Shown here in pieces: positions 21,628 to 29,621 of a stretch of DNA of 64,000 nucleotides; the first letter of the stretch is position 1; each line of letters opens with the position of its first letter. The stretch covers positions 4,088,501 through 4,152,500 of the forward strand of contig NZ_CP088149.1 in NCBI RefSeq assembly GCF_002845275.2. Direction: 5' to 3'. Origin of the DNA: Pseudomonas sp. S06B 330 (lineage in GTDB: Bacteria; Pseudomonadota; Gammaproteobacteria; Pseudomonadales; Pseudomonadaceae). A model generated the notes under the pieces. The model made no database searches. It was not told the origin of the DNA and saw only the letters and a list, made by a program, of their open reading frames with translations. A program made the position numbers and the translations under genes.

Positions 21628-22932
21628 ATGAGCGCAACCCGCAAAGCCTACCGTGCCGCCATCCTGCACAGTGTCGCCGACCCCGCCGACGTCGGGATCG
21701 AAGCTTCCTACCAATATTTCGAAGACGGTCTGCTGTTGATCGACAACGGCAAGATCAGTGCCCTGGGCCACGCCAGCGACCTGCTGCCAACCCTGCCAGC
21801 CGACATCGAAGTGCAGCACTACCAAGATGCGCTGATCACTCCTGGCTTTATCGACACCCATATCCACTTCCCGCAGACCGGCATGATCGGTTCCTACGGT
21901 GAGCAACTGCTGGACTGGCTCAACACCTACACCTTCCCCTGCGAGAAGCAGTTTGCCGACCAAAACCACGCCGACAAAGTAGCGAAGATCTTCGTCGAAG
22001 AATTGCTGCGCAACGGCACCACCACTGCGCTTGTGTTTGGTAGTGTGCACCCCGAGTCGGTCAATGCTTTCTTTACAGAGGCCGAACGCCTGGACCTGCG
22101 GATGATCGCCGGTAAGGTCATGATGGACCGCAACGCCCCGGACTACCTGACCGACACTGCTGAGTCCGGCTATACCGAAAGCAAGGCGCTGATCGAGCGC
22201 TGGCACGGCAAGGGTCGTCTGCACTACGCCGTCACGCCACGCTTTGCCCCGACCAGCACCCCGGAGCAGCTCACCCTGGCCGGGCAATTGCTGAGTGAGT
22301 TCCCCGACCTGTACATGCACACGCACCTGAGCGAAAACCTCAAGGAGATCGACTGGGTCAAAGAGCTGTTCCCTGAGCGCAAGGGCTACCTGGACGTCTA
22401 CGACCACTTCAAACTGCTCGGCGAGCGCTCGGTATTTGCGCACGGCGTGCACCTGTGCGACGAGGAATGCCAACGCTTGGCCGAAACCGGTTCGGCCGTG
22501 GCCTTCTGCCCAACTTCCAACCTGTTCCTCGGCAGTGGCCTGTTCAACCTGCCGCAGGCGGAAAAATTCAAGGTCAAGGTTGGTTTGGGTACGGACGTGG
22601 GTGCCGGCACCAGCTTCTCGCTGCTTAACACCCTCAATGAAGCCTACAAGGTCATGCAGCTACAGGGTGCCCGCCTGAGCCCGTTCAAGTCCCTGTACCT
22701 GGCCACCTTGGGCGGCGCCCAGGCGCTGTACCTGGATGACCGCATCGGCAGCCTGAAGCCTGGCAACGATGCCGACTTCGTGGTCCTGGACTACAAGGCT
22801 ACGCCGCTGATGGACTACCGCATCCAGCAATCGAACAGCATCGATGAGACGCTGTTCGTGCTGATGACCCTGGGCGATGACCGCACCGTCAAGCAGACCT
22901 TCGCTGCCGGTCGCTGCGTGCATCAACGCTAA
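21628..22932 (+). CDS. guaD: Guanine deaminase
   Basis: Amidohydrolase that turns guanine into xanthine and ammonia, feeding XdhAB. The zinc-binding sites are the DTHIHFPQ motif, MHTHLSEN, and the aspartate in [21 protein letters not shown] is the guanine deaminase signature. Length is 434 aa. ATG 21628 lies 10 bp after the xdhC stop (GAGAGCCCT spacer), so it belongs to the xdh operon. Its 3' end overlaps the convergent aquaporin gene by 4 bp. Confidence 0.96.
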   Translation: MSATRKAYRAAILHSVADPADVGIEASYQYFEDGLLLIDNGKISALGHASDLLPTLPADIEVQHYQDALITPGFIDTHIHFPQTGMIGSYGEQLLDWLNTYTFPCEKQFADQNHADKVAKIFVEELLRNGTTTALVFGSVHPESVNAFFTEAERLDLRMIAGKVMMDRNAPDYLTDTAESGYTESKALIERWHGKGRLHYAVTPRFAPTSTPEQLTLAGQLLSEFPDLYMHTHLSENLKEIDWVKELFPERKGYLDVYDHFKLLGERSVFAHGVHLCDEECQRLAETGSAVAFCPTSNLFLGSGLFNLPQAEKFKVKVGLGTDVGAGTSFSLLNTLNEAYKVMQLQGARLSPFKSLYLATLGGAQALYLDDRIGSLKPGNDADFVVLDYKATPLMDYRIQQSNSIDETLFVLMTLGDDRTVKQTFAAGRCVHQR

Positions 22933-23627
22933 GGCTCGCGAAACAGGCCCTTGTACAAAGCGCCGCCGATCACTGCCCCGATCAGCGGCGCCACCCAGAA
23001 CAGCCACAACTGCTGCAGCGCCCAACCGCCAACGAACAACGCTGGGCCGGTGCTGCGCGCAGGGTTGACCGAAGTATTGGTGACAGGGATCGAGATCAGG
23101 TGAATGAGGGTCAGCGCCAAGCCAATGGCAATCGGTGCAAAGCCTGCTGGTGCACGACTGTCGGTAGCGCCCATGATGATCAGAATGAACATCGCGGTCA
23201 TCACCACTTCACTGGCAAAACCTGCCGCCAACGAGTAACCGGCCGGGGAATGATCAGCGTAGCCATTGGAGGCCAGGCCCGAAGCGATATCGAAGCCTTC
23301 CTTGCCGCTGGCGATAAAATAAATTACCCCGGCAGCGATGACGGCCCCGATCACCTGGGCAACGACATAAGGTAGCAGTTCCTTGGCAGGGAATCGCCCA
23401 CCGACCACCAGACCGAGCGATACAGCGGGGTTAAGGTGACATCCTGAGATATGACCGATGGCGAACGCCATGGTCAGTACGGTGAGGCCAAAGGCCATGG
23501 CCACACCAACCAGCCCAATCCCAGCCGGCAATGACGCAGCCAGCACCGCACTGCCACAACCACCTAAAACCAGCCAGAACGTCCCGATCAGTTCCGCACC
23601 CATGCGCTTGCTCAGGGGCATCGACAT
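22929..23627 (-). CDS. aqpZ: Aquaporin Z-type water channel
   Basis: 232-aa major intrinsic protein with six membrane helices. The two pore NPA motifs are intact (HLNPAVS near residue 63 and VNPARS near residue 185), and the second is followed by Arg as in water channels. Cysteine or histidine residues that mark glycerol facilitators are not obvious, so AqpZ is favoured over GlpF. It converges on guaD with a 4-bp overlap. Confidence 0.93.
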   Translation of the reverse strand: MSMPLSKRMGAELIGTFWLVLGGCGSAVLAASLPAGIGLVGVAMAFGLTVLTMAFAIGHISGCHLNPAVSLGLVVGGRFPAKELLPYVVAQVIGAVIAAGVIYFIASGKEGFDIASGLASNGYADHSPAGYSLAAGFASEVVMTAMFILIIMGATDSRAPAGFAPIAIGLALTLIHLISIPVTNTSVNPARSTGPALFVGGWALQQLWLFWVAPLIGAVIGGALYKGLFREP

Positions 23628-23754
23628 ATACCTGTCCTCAAGTAGTTGAAGTTCTACGCGAAGCGCGCAAGCCCAACTGCTTGATGAAGGTTTGCGGTGT
23701 GAGACAGGTGTGAATTTAGCAGAGACTGGATGAAGTGCCAGTCAGGCCGAAATG

Positions 23755-23831
23755 CATCGCCGGCAAGGCCTGCCCCCCCACACACACCAGATCACTCGAA
23801 TTGAATGTGGAGGCGGTCCCTGCCGGCGATG
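23755..23831. repeat. Class B dyad repeat downstream of the GntR gene
   Basis: CATCGCCGGCAAGGCCTGCC at the left and the mirrored GTCCCTGCCGGCGATG at the right, about 45 bp apart, degenerate in the middle. It lies between aqpZ and the 3' end of the GntR regulator gene and ends 15 bp before its stop codon. Confidence 0.65.
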
Positions 23832-23845
23832 GCAGCGATTCGATT

Positions 23846-24613
23846 TCAGCCCTTAACCGGCACCGAACTTCCGCGTTTCTTAGTCTGCAGCAGGTGCGAG
23901 AACACCGCATGCAGATCATCCGAGGCACTCTCCTCGTCGAGGTTCAGCTTGCTGTCGATATGATCCATGTGGTGCATCATCAGACTCACGGCCAGATTCA
24001 CATCCCGCGCCTCAATGGCGTCGATCAGTTGCATATGCTCGTCATAGGAGCAGTGCGAGCGGTTGCCGCTTTCGTACTGGGCAATGATCAGCGAGGTCTG
24101 CGACACCAGACTGCGCTGGAAGCTGATCAAGGGTGCATTGCCAGCCGCTTCAGCGAGCTTGAGGTGAAATTCACCGGACAGGCGAATACCGGCGCCGCGG
24201 TCACCACGGGAAAAGCTGTCACGCTCCTCCCGGACCATCTGCCGCAGCTCATTGAGCTGTTCGGCGGTGGCGTGCTCGACCGCCAGTTCAGTAATGGCGC
24301 GCTCGACCATACGCCGCGAGAAGAACACCTGACGGGCTTCTTCAACGGTAGGACTGGCCACCACGGCACCGCGGTTCGGCCGCAACAGCACCACGCTTTC
24401 ATGCGCCAGACGCGACAACGCACGGCGAATGATGGTGCGGCTGACACCAAAGATCTCGCCCAGGGCCTCCTCACTCAACTTGGTACCCGGCGCCAGACGC
24501 TGCTCGAGAATGGCCTCGAAAATATGCGCGTAGACGATGTCGTCCTGGGTTCCGCTGCGCCCGGCCTTGCCGGTACGCACTGGTTTTTTGAGAGGTTGCA
24601 GCTGTTCGTTCAT
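23846..24613 (-). CDS. GntR-family (VanR/FCD) regulator, predicted purine-catabolism regulator
   Basis: 255-aa regulator: a 20-residue basic N-terminal tail, a winged helix-turn-helix (IVYAHIFEAILEQRLAPG...; FGVSRTIIRRALSRL), and a helical FCD ligand domain with conserved Arg/His positions of the VanR subgroup (RRMVERAITELAVEHAT; GEFHLKLAEAAGN). A GTG two codons upstream is an alternative start. It is divergent from a purine permease and is surrounded by purine genes. Six copies or near copies of a TNGT-N2-ACNA palindrome, the geometry of GntR/FadR-type operators, lie in front of this block's transcription units, including its own. The ligand is inferred to be a purine breakdown product. Confidence 0.85.
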   Translation of the reverse strand: MNEQLQPLKKPVRTGKAGRSGTQDDIVYAHIFEAILEQRLAPGTKLSEEALGEIFGVSRTIIRRALSRLAHESVVLLRPNRGAVVASPTVEEARQVFFSRRMVERAITELAVEHATAEQLNELRQMVREERDSFSRGDRGAGIRLSGEFHLKLAEAAGNAPLISFQRSLVSQTSLIIAQYESGNRSHCSYDEHMQLIDAIEARDVNLAVSLMMHHMDHIDSKLNLDEESASDDLHAVFSHLLQTKKRGSSVPVKG

Positions 24614-24720
24614 GGGCACTCGAGCACGGAGATCCGCCTATCGGACCCTGACTGTAATACCAGCCAGTGGGGCGAAGGCAAGTCTTGGTAAGAAAATTAA
24701 ACGATTAAGGTATGGGCACA

Positions 24721-24730
24721 TTGTACACAG
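24721..24730. promoter_or_regulatory. Near-consensus GntR operator (regulator side)
   Basis: TTGTACACAG differs from the perfect palindrome TTGTATACAA at two positions. It lies 107 bp upstream of the GntR start, so it may serve autoregulation. Confidence 0.45.
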
Positions 24731-24817
24731 CCGCAGCGATTTCTGCAGGGGGTGATGGCCTTTATAGCGACACGATGCATTTATTTGCGAACAACACCAA
24801 AAACATTATTTGCAATC

Positions 24818-24829
24818 TTTGTATACAAA
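24818..24829. promoter_or_regulatory. Perfect GntR-type operator upstream of the purine permease
   Basis: TTTGTATACAAA is a perfect 12-bp palindrome containing TTGTATACAA. The same 10-bp core recurs before puuE (27436) and twice before gcl (36907, 37047). Confidence 0.7.
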
Positions 24830-24972
24830 CGCATAATCCATCCGTGCAACTTCCTGACCCGGAAGTCAACTTACGGTCCGGTTGCCTGCCATCCCATCCG
24901 CCTCACAGAGCTCCCCAGTGCGTGCGCAGGACTGGCTCTGAAAAACAAGAAAAGACTTGAGGAGTACATGCT

Positions 24973-26322
24973 GTGGAAAGCCGCAAATCCGAAGCCCCTA
25001 CGCTGGATCTTGCCCCACCGCTCGAAACGAGCTGGCTGGAGCGGATTTTCAAACTCAAGCTACATGGCACCACCGTCAAGACCGAAATGATCGCCGGGTT
25101 GACCACCTTTATCACCATGGCTTACATCATCTTCGTCAACCCCAACATCATGGCCGATGCCGGCATCGATCACGGCGCGGCATTCGTCGCCACCTGTATC
25201 GCCGCCGCTCTGGGCTGCCTGTTGATGGGCCTGTATGCCAACTGGCCGGTTGGCCTGGCGCCGGGCATGGGGCTCAATGCCTTCTTTACCTATACCGTGG
25301 TCGGCACCATGGGCTACACCTGGGAGGCGGCGCTTGGCGCAGTGTTCGTCTCTGGGGTGCTGTTCATGTTGCTGACATTGTCGCGTGTGCGCGAATGGCT
25401 GCTCAACAGCATTCCCGTGAGCCTGCGTCATGCAATGGGTGCCGGCGTCGGATTGTTTCTCGGACTGATCGGTCTTAAAACGGCGGGGATTGTCGTCGAC
25501 AGCCCTGCCACATTGATCAAGCTTGGCTCGCTGCACGAGCCTGGCCCGCTGCTGGCGGCGATCTGCTTTTTGATGATCGCGGTGCTCAGCTACCACCGCG
25601 TGTTCGGCGCCATCCTGATCAGCATCATCAGCGTTACCTTGGCGGGTTGGGGCTTGGGCCTGGTCGAGTATGGCGGCTTGTTCTCCCTGCCACCGAGCCT
25701 GGCGCCGACCTGGATGGCCATGGATGTGGCGGGCGTGTTCAACGTCAGCATGATCGCCGTGGTGTTCGCCTTCCTCTTCGTGCATATGTTCGACACCGCC
25801 GGCACCCTGATGGGTGTGGCCCAGCGGGCCAACCTGGTGAATGCCGACGGACGTATCGAAAACCTCTCACGAGCATTGAAGGCTGACAGTGCCTCGAGCG
25901 TGTTCGGAGCCGTGGTTGGCGTGCCGCCGGTCACCAGCTATGTCGAGAGTGCTGCCGGTGTCGCCGCGGGTGGTCGTACCGGGCTTACGGCGGTGGTGGT
26001 TGGCCTGTTCTTCATTGCCGCAATGTTCTTCGCGCCGCTGGCCGGGATGATTCCTGCCTACGCCACGGCTGGTGCACTGATCTATGTTGCCATGCTTATG
26101 ATGGGCAGCATGGCGCACATCAACTGGGATGAAGCGACCGACAGCATCCCGGCGATTGTCACCGCGATCATGATGCCGCTGACCTTCTCGGTAGCCGATG
26201 GTATTGCCCTGGGCTTTATCACCTATGTGGTACTCAAGGCAGGTACGGGGCGCTTCAGTGAGATCTCGGCAAGTCTGTGGGTGCTGACCGCGATCTTCGT
26301 AGCCAAGTTCGTATTCCTGTAA
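24973..26322 (+). CDS. NCS2-family guanine/hypoxanthine permease (AzgA-like)
   Basis: 449-aa inner-membrane protein with about 12-14 hydrophobic helices, of the AzgA-like branch of the NCS2 nucleobase transporters. Family features include GLTTFITMAYIIFVNP at the N-terminal helix, NWPVGLAPGMGLNAFF, the VFAFLFVHMFDTAGTLMG motif and GVPPVTSYVESAAGVAAGGRTGL. It starts with GTG, 8 nt after GAGGAG; an ATG 5 bases earlier is in another frame. Guanine and hypoxanthine are the usual substrates of this branch; that fits guaD and xdh nearby. Confidence 0.9.
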   Translation: MESRKSEAPTLDLAPPLETSWLERIFKLKLHGTTVKTEMIAGLTTFITMAYIIFVNPNIMADAGIDHGAAFVATCIAAALGCLLMGLYANWPVGLAPGMGLNAFFTYTVVGTMGYTWEAALGAVFVSGVLFMLLTLSRVREWLLNSIPVSLRHAMGAGVGLFLGLIGLKTAGIVVDSPATLIKLGSLHEPGPLLAAICFLMIAVLSYHRVFGAILISIISVTLAGWGLGLVEYGGLFSLPPSLAPTWMAMDVAGVFNVSMIAVVFAFLFVHMFDTAGTLMGVAQRANLVNADGRIENLSRALKADSASSVFGAVVGVPPVTSYVESAAGVAAGGRTGLTAVVVGLFFIAAMFFAPLAGMIPAYATAGALIYVAMLMMGSMAHINWDEATDSIPAIVTAIMMPLTFSVADGIALGFITYVVLKAGTGRFSEISASLWVLTAIFVAKFVFL

Positions 26323-26341
26323 ACGCAGCCTGAGCAAACAG

Positions 26342-26367
26342 AGCCTCACCTTCGGGTGGGGCTTTTT
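26342..26367 (+). terminator. Intrinsic terminator of the purine permease gene
   Basis: AGCCTCACC-TTCG-GGTGGGGCT forms a 9-bp stem with one G-T wobble and a stable TTCG tetraloop, followed by TTTT. It begins 20 bp after the stop codon. Confidence 0.9.
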
Positions 26368-26401
26368 GTTGCCTGCAAGCAACTGTCTTGACTGGCCCGT
26401 T

Positions 26402-26539
26402 GTAGCCGCTGCCGTGAAGCTGCGATCGGGCGTGAAACGGCCGCAAAACCTGGCCACCGCGATTCGTTAGCTCCAACGTGGTGCCCGAGTTGCGACTGCT
26501 CTGCAGTCGATCGCAGCCTCGTCCCTCGACAGCGGCTAC
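26402..26539. repeat. REP-like inverted pair (class A)
   Basis: Left arm GTAGCCGCTGCCGTGAAGCTGCGATCG; right arm CGATCGCAGCC...CAGCGGCTAC. Same unit as at 3114. It fills the convergent gap between the permease and uraH. The remaining sequence of this roughly 460-bp gap (26540-26783) shows no gene; it includes a G/C-rich stretch around 26600-26660 and an A-run at 26725. Confidence 0.85.
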
Positions 26540-26783
26540 AGCAAATCGTGCTGTTGCCTTGCTTATTCTTAAATGTGTTGGCTTGCCCGCGATGGTGTCC
26601 GGCCGTCCGCTACCTGGGGGCAGACCCAGCCGCCGTAAAGGCGGAAGGGGCCGGCAGCATCGCCGCATTGAATGGATAAGCCCCCAAGCCCAAGAGCATC
26701 TTCCCCGACAATCCGTAAAGGTCCCAAAAAAAAGCCCGCAGTGTGAGCGGGCAAGGACCTACGAAGATTCTTCTAGCGACCAA

Positions 26784-27137
26784 CTAGCTTCCACGATAGG
26801 TCGAGTAACTGTACGGCGAGATCAACAGCGGTACGTGGTAATGATCCTGCTCGGCGCTGATGCCAAATCGCAGCACCACGACATCAAGAAATGCATGTTC
26901 AGGCAGCGGTACGCCGCGGGCGCGGTAGTAGTCGCCGGCATTGAATTGCAGCTGGTAGACACCGCTGCGGTAATCGTCACCTTGCAGCAGCGGCGCGTCG
27001 CAACGGCCATCGCTGTTGGTCAGGGTGGTGTTCACCAGCTCCAGTTGCTGGCCTTCGACGCGGTACAGCTCGACCTTGATCGAGCTGCCAGGGCAGCCGT
27101 GAGCGGCATCCAGTACATGCGTGGTCAAACGTCCCAT
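26784..27137 (-). CDS. uraH: 5-hydroxyisourate hydrolase
   Basis: Transthyretin-like enzyme that hydrolyses 5-hydroxyisourate, the urate oxidase product, to OHCU. It has the conserved start GRLTTHVLDAAHGCPG (with the catalytic His), the Arg in the DGRCDAPLL segment, the HYHVPLLISPYSYSTYRGS end and the invariant C-terminal YRGS tetrapeptide. Length 117 aa, and no signal peptide, so cytosolic. It is divergent from puuE across a 384-bp region that holds two candidate GntR operators. Confidence 0.97.
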   Translation of the reverse strand: MGRLTTHVLDAAHGCPGSSIKVELYRVEGQQLELVNTTLTNSDGRCDAPLLQGDDYRSGVYQLQFNAGDYYRARGVPLPEHAFLDVVVLRFGISAEQDHYHVPLLISPYSYSTYRGS

Positions 27138-27242
27138 TGCTTGCTCGCCTCTGTTCTATCGATGGGCAAAATTTCCGCACGGCACCGGCAAAGCTCACGG
27201 CAGCGTACGACTGTCGGATTATTAAGACATTTTTCTGTAAAA

Positions 27243-27252
27243 TTGTACACAA
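27243..27252. promoter_or_regulatory. Near-perfect GntR operator upstream of uraH
   Basis: TTGTACACAA differs by one base from the TTGTATACAA palindrome. It lies 106 bp upstream of the uraH start codon on the uraH side of the divergent region. Confidence 0.55.
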
Positions 27253-27435
27253 TAATTAGGTATTCTTTCCTGGCACGCCCACCCTCCCCTGTAAATACGC
27301 CATCAGTCGCAAAACCACGGCACTGGCCGACGGCCACGTCATTTACTGACCAATCAGGCAGGTTTCTTGCAGAGGTTTTCCAGCGTGAAAAGACAAAGAA
27401 ATACGAAAAAACAGGCTTACAAACCGCAAACAAAG

Positions 27436-27445
27436 TTGTATACAA
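27436..27445. promoter_or_regulatory. Perfect GntR-type operator upstream of puuE
   Basis: TTGTATACAA, perfect 10-bp palindrome, 77 bp before the puuE start. Overlap with a likely -10 sequence suggests repression when the regulator is bound. Confidence 0.7.
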
Positions 27446-27521
27446 TCACCTCATCGACGTGGGCGACACCCTACAAAGGGCTCCACGCCATCCGTTTACA
27501 CGTATAAGAAGGAAGACTGCA

Positions 27522-28448
27522 GTGAGCGCTGATTATCCTCGCGACCTGATCGGTTACGGCAATACCCCACCCCATCCGCGCTGGCCGGGGAATGCCCGCA
27601 TCGCTTTGTCTTTCGTGCTCAACTACGAAGAAGGCGGTGAACGCAACATTCTTCACGGAGACAAGGAGTCAGAAGCCTTTCTCTCGGAAATGGTCGCCGC
27701 CCAGCCCCTGCAGGGCGCTCGTAACATGAGCATGGAATCGCTCTACGAATACGGCAGCCGCGCCGGTGTCTGGCGCTTGCTCAAGCTGTTCAAAGAGACC
27801 GGCGTACCGCTGACTATCTTCGCCGTCGCCATGGCTGCACAACGTCACCCTGACGTGATCCGTGCCATGGTCGAAGCTGGCCACGAAATCTGCAGCCACG
27901 GCTACCGCTGGATCGACTACCAGAACATGGACGAGGCCCAGGAGCGCGAGCATATGCTCGAAGCCATCCGCATCCTCACCGAACTGACCGGCGAACGTCC
28001 GCTGGGCTGGTACACCGGCCGTACCGGCGCCAATACCCGCCGCCTGGTGATGGAGGAAGGTGGCTTCCTCTACGACAGCGATACCTACGACGACGACCTG
28101 CCCTACTGGGAACCAAACAACCCGACCGGCAAGGCGCACCTGGTGATCCCCTACACCCTGGACACCAACGACATGCGCTTCACCCAGGTCCAGGGCTTCA
28201 ATTGTGGCGAGCAATTCTTCCAGTACCTCAAAGACGCCTTTGACGTGCTGTACGAAGAAGGCGCCGAAGCGCCGAAAATGCTCTCCATCGGCCTGCACTG
28301 CCGCCTGATCGGCCGCCCGGCGCGCCTGGCTGCGCTCAAGCGCTTCATCGAATACGCCAAGAGCCACGATCAGGTCTGGTTCACCCGGCGCGTGGACATC
28401 GCCCGTCACTGGCATGCCACCCACCCTTACAAAGCCGAGAACGTCTAA
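27522..28448 (+). CDS. puuE: Allantoinase PuuE
   Basis: Polysaccharide-deacetylase-fold enzyme that opens allantoin to allantoate, the cofactor-independent type found in Pseudomonas. It begins MSADYPRDLIGYGNTPPHPRWPG, the hallmark of PuuE, and carries the NodB-fold segments EICSHGYRWIDYQNM and GWYTGRTGANTRRLV. Length 308 aa. The GTG start follows AAGGAAG; the same frame is open far upstream through non-coding sequence. Its stop overlaps the uraD start (TAATG). Confidence 0.96.
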   Translation: MSADYPRDLIGYGNTPPHPRWPGNARIALSFVLNYEEGGERNILHGDKESEAFLSEMVAAQPLQGARNMSMESLYEYGSRAGVWRLLKLFKETGVPLTIFAVAMAAQRHPDVIRAMVEAGHEICSHGYRWIDYQNMDEAQEREHMLEAIRILTELTGERPLGWYTGRTGANTRRLVMEEGGFLYDSDTYDDDLPYWEPNNPTGKAHLVIPYTLDTNDMRFTQVQGFNCGEQFFQYLKDAFDVLYEEGAEAPKMLSIGLHCRLIGRPARLAALKRFIEYAKSHDQVWFTRRVDIARHWHATHPYKAENV

Positions 28449-28963
28449 TGACCGCTTTCAAGACCCTCAAGCCTTCGGCCCTGGAACGCAGCGCGTTCGT
28501 CGAAGCCTTTGCCGATATCTATGAACACTCACCTTGGGTCGCCGAAAAAGCCTACGACCTGGGCCAACTGCAGGAAATCGACCAGATCGAAGCCCTGCAT
28601 CAGCGCATGAGCGACATCCTCCTCAGCGCCGATCACGCCGCTCAGTTGGCCCTGATCAATGCTCACCCGGACCTCGCCGGCAAAGCTGCGATCCAGGGTG
28701 AACTGACCGAATCGAGCACCAATGAACAGGCCGGCGCCGGTATCCACCAGTGCAATGCCGAAGAGTTCGAGCGTTTCACCGAACTCAACGACGCCTACAA
28801 AGAGAAGTTCAAGTTCCCGTTCATCATGGCGGTCAAAGGTAGCAATCGGCACCAGATCCTCGCCTCGTTCGAAAAACGTATCCACAACTCGGTCGAAGCT
28901 GAGTTCAAGGAAGCATTGGCGCAGATCAACCTGATTGCCCTGTTCCGCCTGCTGCAACTTTAA
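28448..28963 (+). CDS. uraD: OHCU decarboxylase
   Basis: Decarboxylates 2-oxo-4-hydroxy-4-carboxy-5-ureidoimidazoline to S-allantoin, the third step from urate. The catalytic histidine is in NAHPDLAGKAA (about residue 74), followed by the Q and E positions in STNEQAGAG and LNDAYKEKFKFPFI, a family signature. Length 171 aa. One-base overlap with puuE shows they are one operon. Confidence 0.96.
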   Translation: MTAFKTLKPSALERSAFVEAFADIYEHSPWVAEKAYDLGQLQEIDQIEALHQRMSDILLSADHAAQLALINAHPDLAGKAAIQGELTESSTNEQAGAGIHQCNAEEFERFTELNDAYKEKFKFPFIMAVKGSNRHQILASFEKRIHNSVEAEFKEALAQINLIALFRLLQL

Positions 28964-29040
28964 AGGGTGCCTGAGCCCACGGGCCCGAGTGCGCCACGCG
29001 AGCGTACCCAGGGCCCAAACGGCCGAATGAGCGACACCCT
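28964..29040 (+). repeat. Dyad-rich spacer where allantoicase would be expected
   Basis: Directly after the uraD stop codon the sequence starts AGGGTG (28964-28969) and ends CACCCT (29035-29040), with two copies of GGGCCC inside (28981 and 29011). The arms could close a stem. In several pseudomonads the alc gene occupies this position; here only 104 bp separate uraD and allA. Confidence 0.45.
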
Positions 29041-29067
29041 CCACAACACAGAATAAAGAGAATCCGC

Positions 29068-29571
29068 ATGCGCACTTTAGTGATTGAGCCATTGACCAAA
29101 GAAGCCTTCGCCCCTTTCGGTGACGTGATCGAAACCGACGGCAGCGACCACTTCATGATCAACAACGGTTCGACCATGCGCTTCCATAAGCTGGCGACGG
29201 TCGAAACCGCCCAGCCCGAGGACAACGCGATCATCAGCATCTTCCGCGCCGACGCGCAGGATATGCCGCTGACCGTTCGCATGCTGGAGCGCCATCCGCT
29301 GGGCAGCCAGGCGTTTATTCCGCTGCTCGGCAACCCCTTTCTGATCGTGGTCGCGCCCGTTGGCGATGCACCTGTATCAGGTCTTGTCCGCGCCTTCGTG
29401 AGTAATGGAAGGCAGGGCATCAATTACCATCGCGGCGTCTGGCACCACCCGGTGCTGACGATCGAAAAGCGGGATGACTTCCTGGTGGTTGATCGCAGTG
29501 GCACTGGCAACAACTGCGATGAGCATTTTTTCAATGAGGATGAGCAACTGATCCTCGCCCCCCACCAATAA
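29068..29571 (+). CDS. allA: Ureidoglycolate lyase
   Basis: Splits ureidoglycolate into glyoxylate and urea, linking purine breakdown to the glyoxylate genes downstream. The 167-aa cupin-type protein starts MRTLVIEPLTKEAFAPFGDVIE and contains the SMSRH-like ligand region MLERHPLGSQAFIPL and the GVWHHPVLTI motif with the metal-site histidines. Start ATG follows AAAGAGAA. It follows uraD without an intervening allantoicase gene. Confidence 0.94.
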   Translation: MRTLVIEPLTKEAFAPFGDVIETDGSDHFMINNGSTMRFHKLATVETAQPEDNAIISIFRADAQDMPLTVRMLERHPLGSQAFIPLLGNPFLIVVAPVGDAPVSGLVRAFVSNGRQGINYHRGVWHHPVLTIEKRDDFLVVDRSGTGNNCDEHFFNEDEQLILAPHQ

Positions 29572-29583
29572 GAGAAGACCTGA

Positions 29584-29602
29584 GCATCCGGCTACAGGAT
29601 GC
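29584..29602 (+). other. Small stem-loop before puuD
   Basis: GCATCC-N7-GGATGC, a 6-bp perfect stem between allA and puuD, 20 bp before the puuD start. No T-run follows, so it is not a clear terminator. Confidence 0.4.
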
Positions 29603-29621
29603 CAGGGTAGAGGTAAAGACT

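Larger units (their letters stand above)
24614..24972. other. Divergent control region between the GntR gene and the purine permease
   Basis: About 350 bp without a gene. It holds two candidate operators (24721-24730 and 24818-24829), one nearer each start, and AT-rich sequence where promoters are expected. I could not choose -35/-10 pairs with confidence. A ribosome-binding site, GAGGAG, precedes the permease GTG by 8 nt. Confidence 0.6.
27138..27521. other. Divergent control region between uraH and puuE
   Basis: 384 bp with no gene. The operator candidates at 27243-27252 (uraH side) and 27436-27445 (puuE side) are the recognisable features. The puuE-side palindrome contains TACAAT/TATACA and so probably overlaps the -10 box, with CTTACA (27416-27421) as a possible -35. 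AAGGAAG precedes the puuE GTG start. Confidence 0.6.

Noticed and set aside
20088..21644. A 518-codon minus-strand open frame opposite the end of xdhB and xdhC.
   Set aside because: Opposite two well-recognised genes; no domain seen.
26600..26783. Possible gene in the gap between the permease terminator/REP and uraH.
   Set aside because: No ribosome-binding site, no family motif; open frames there are extensions of frames through the repeat.
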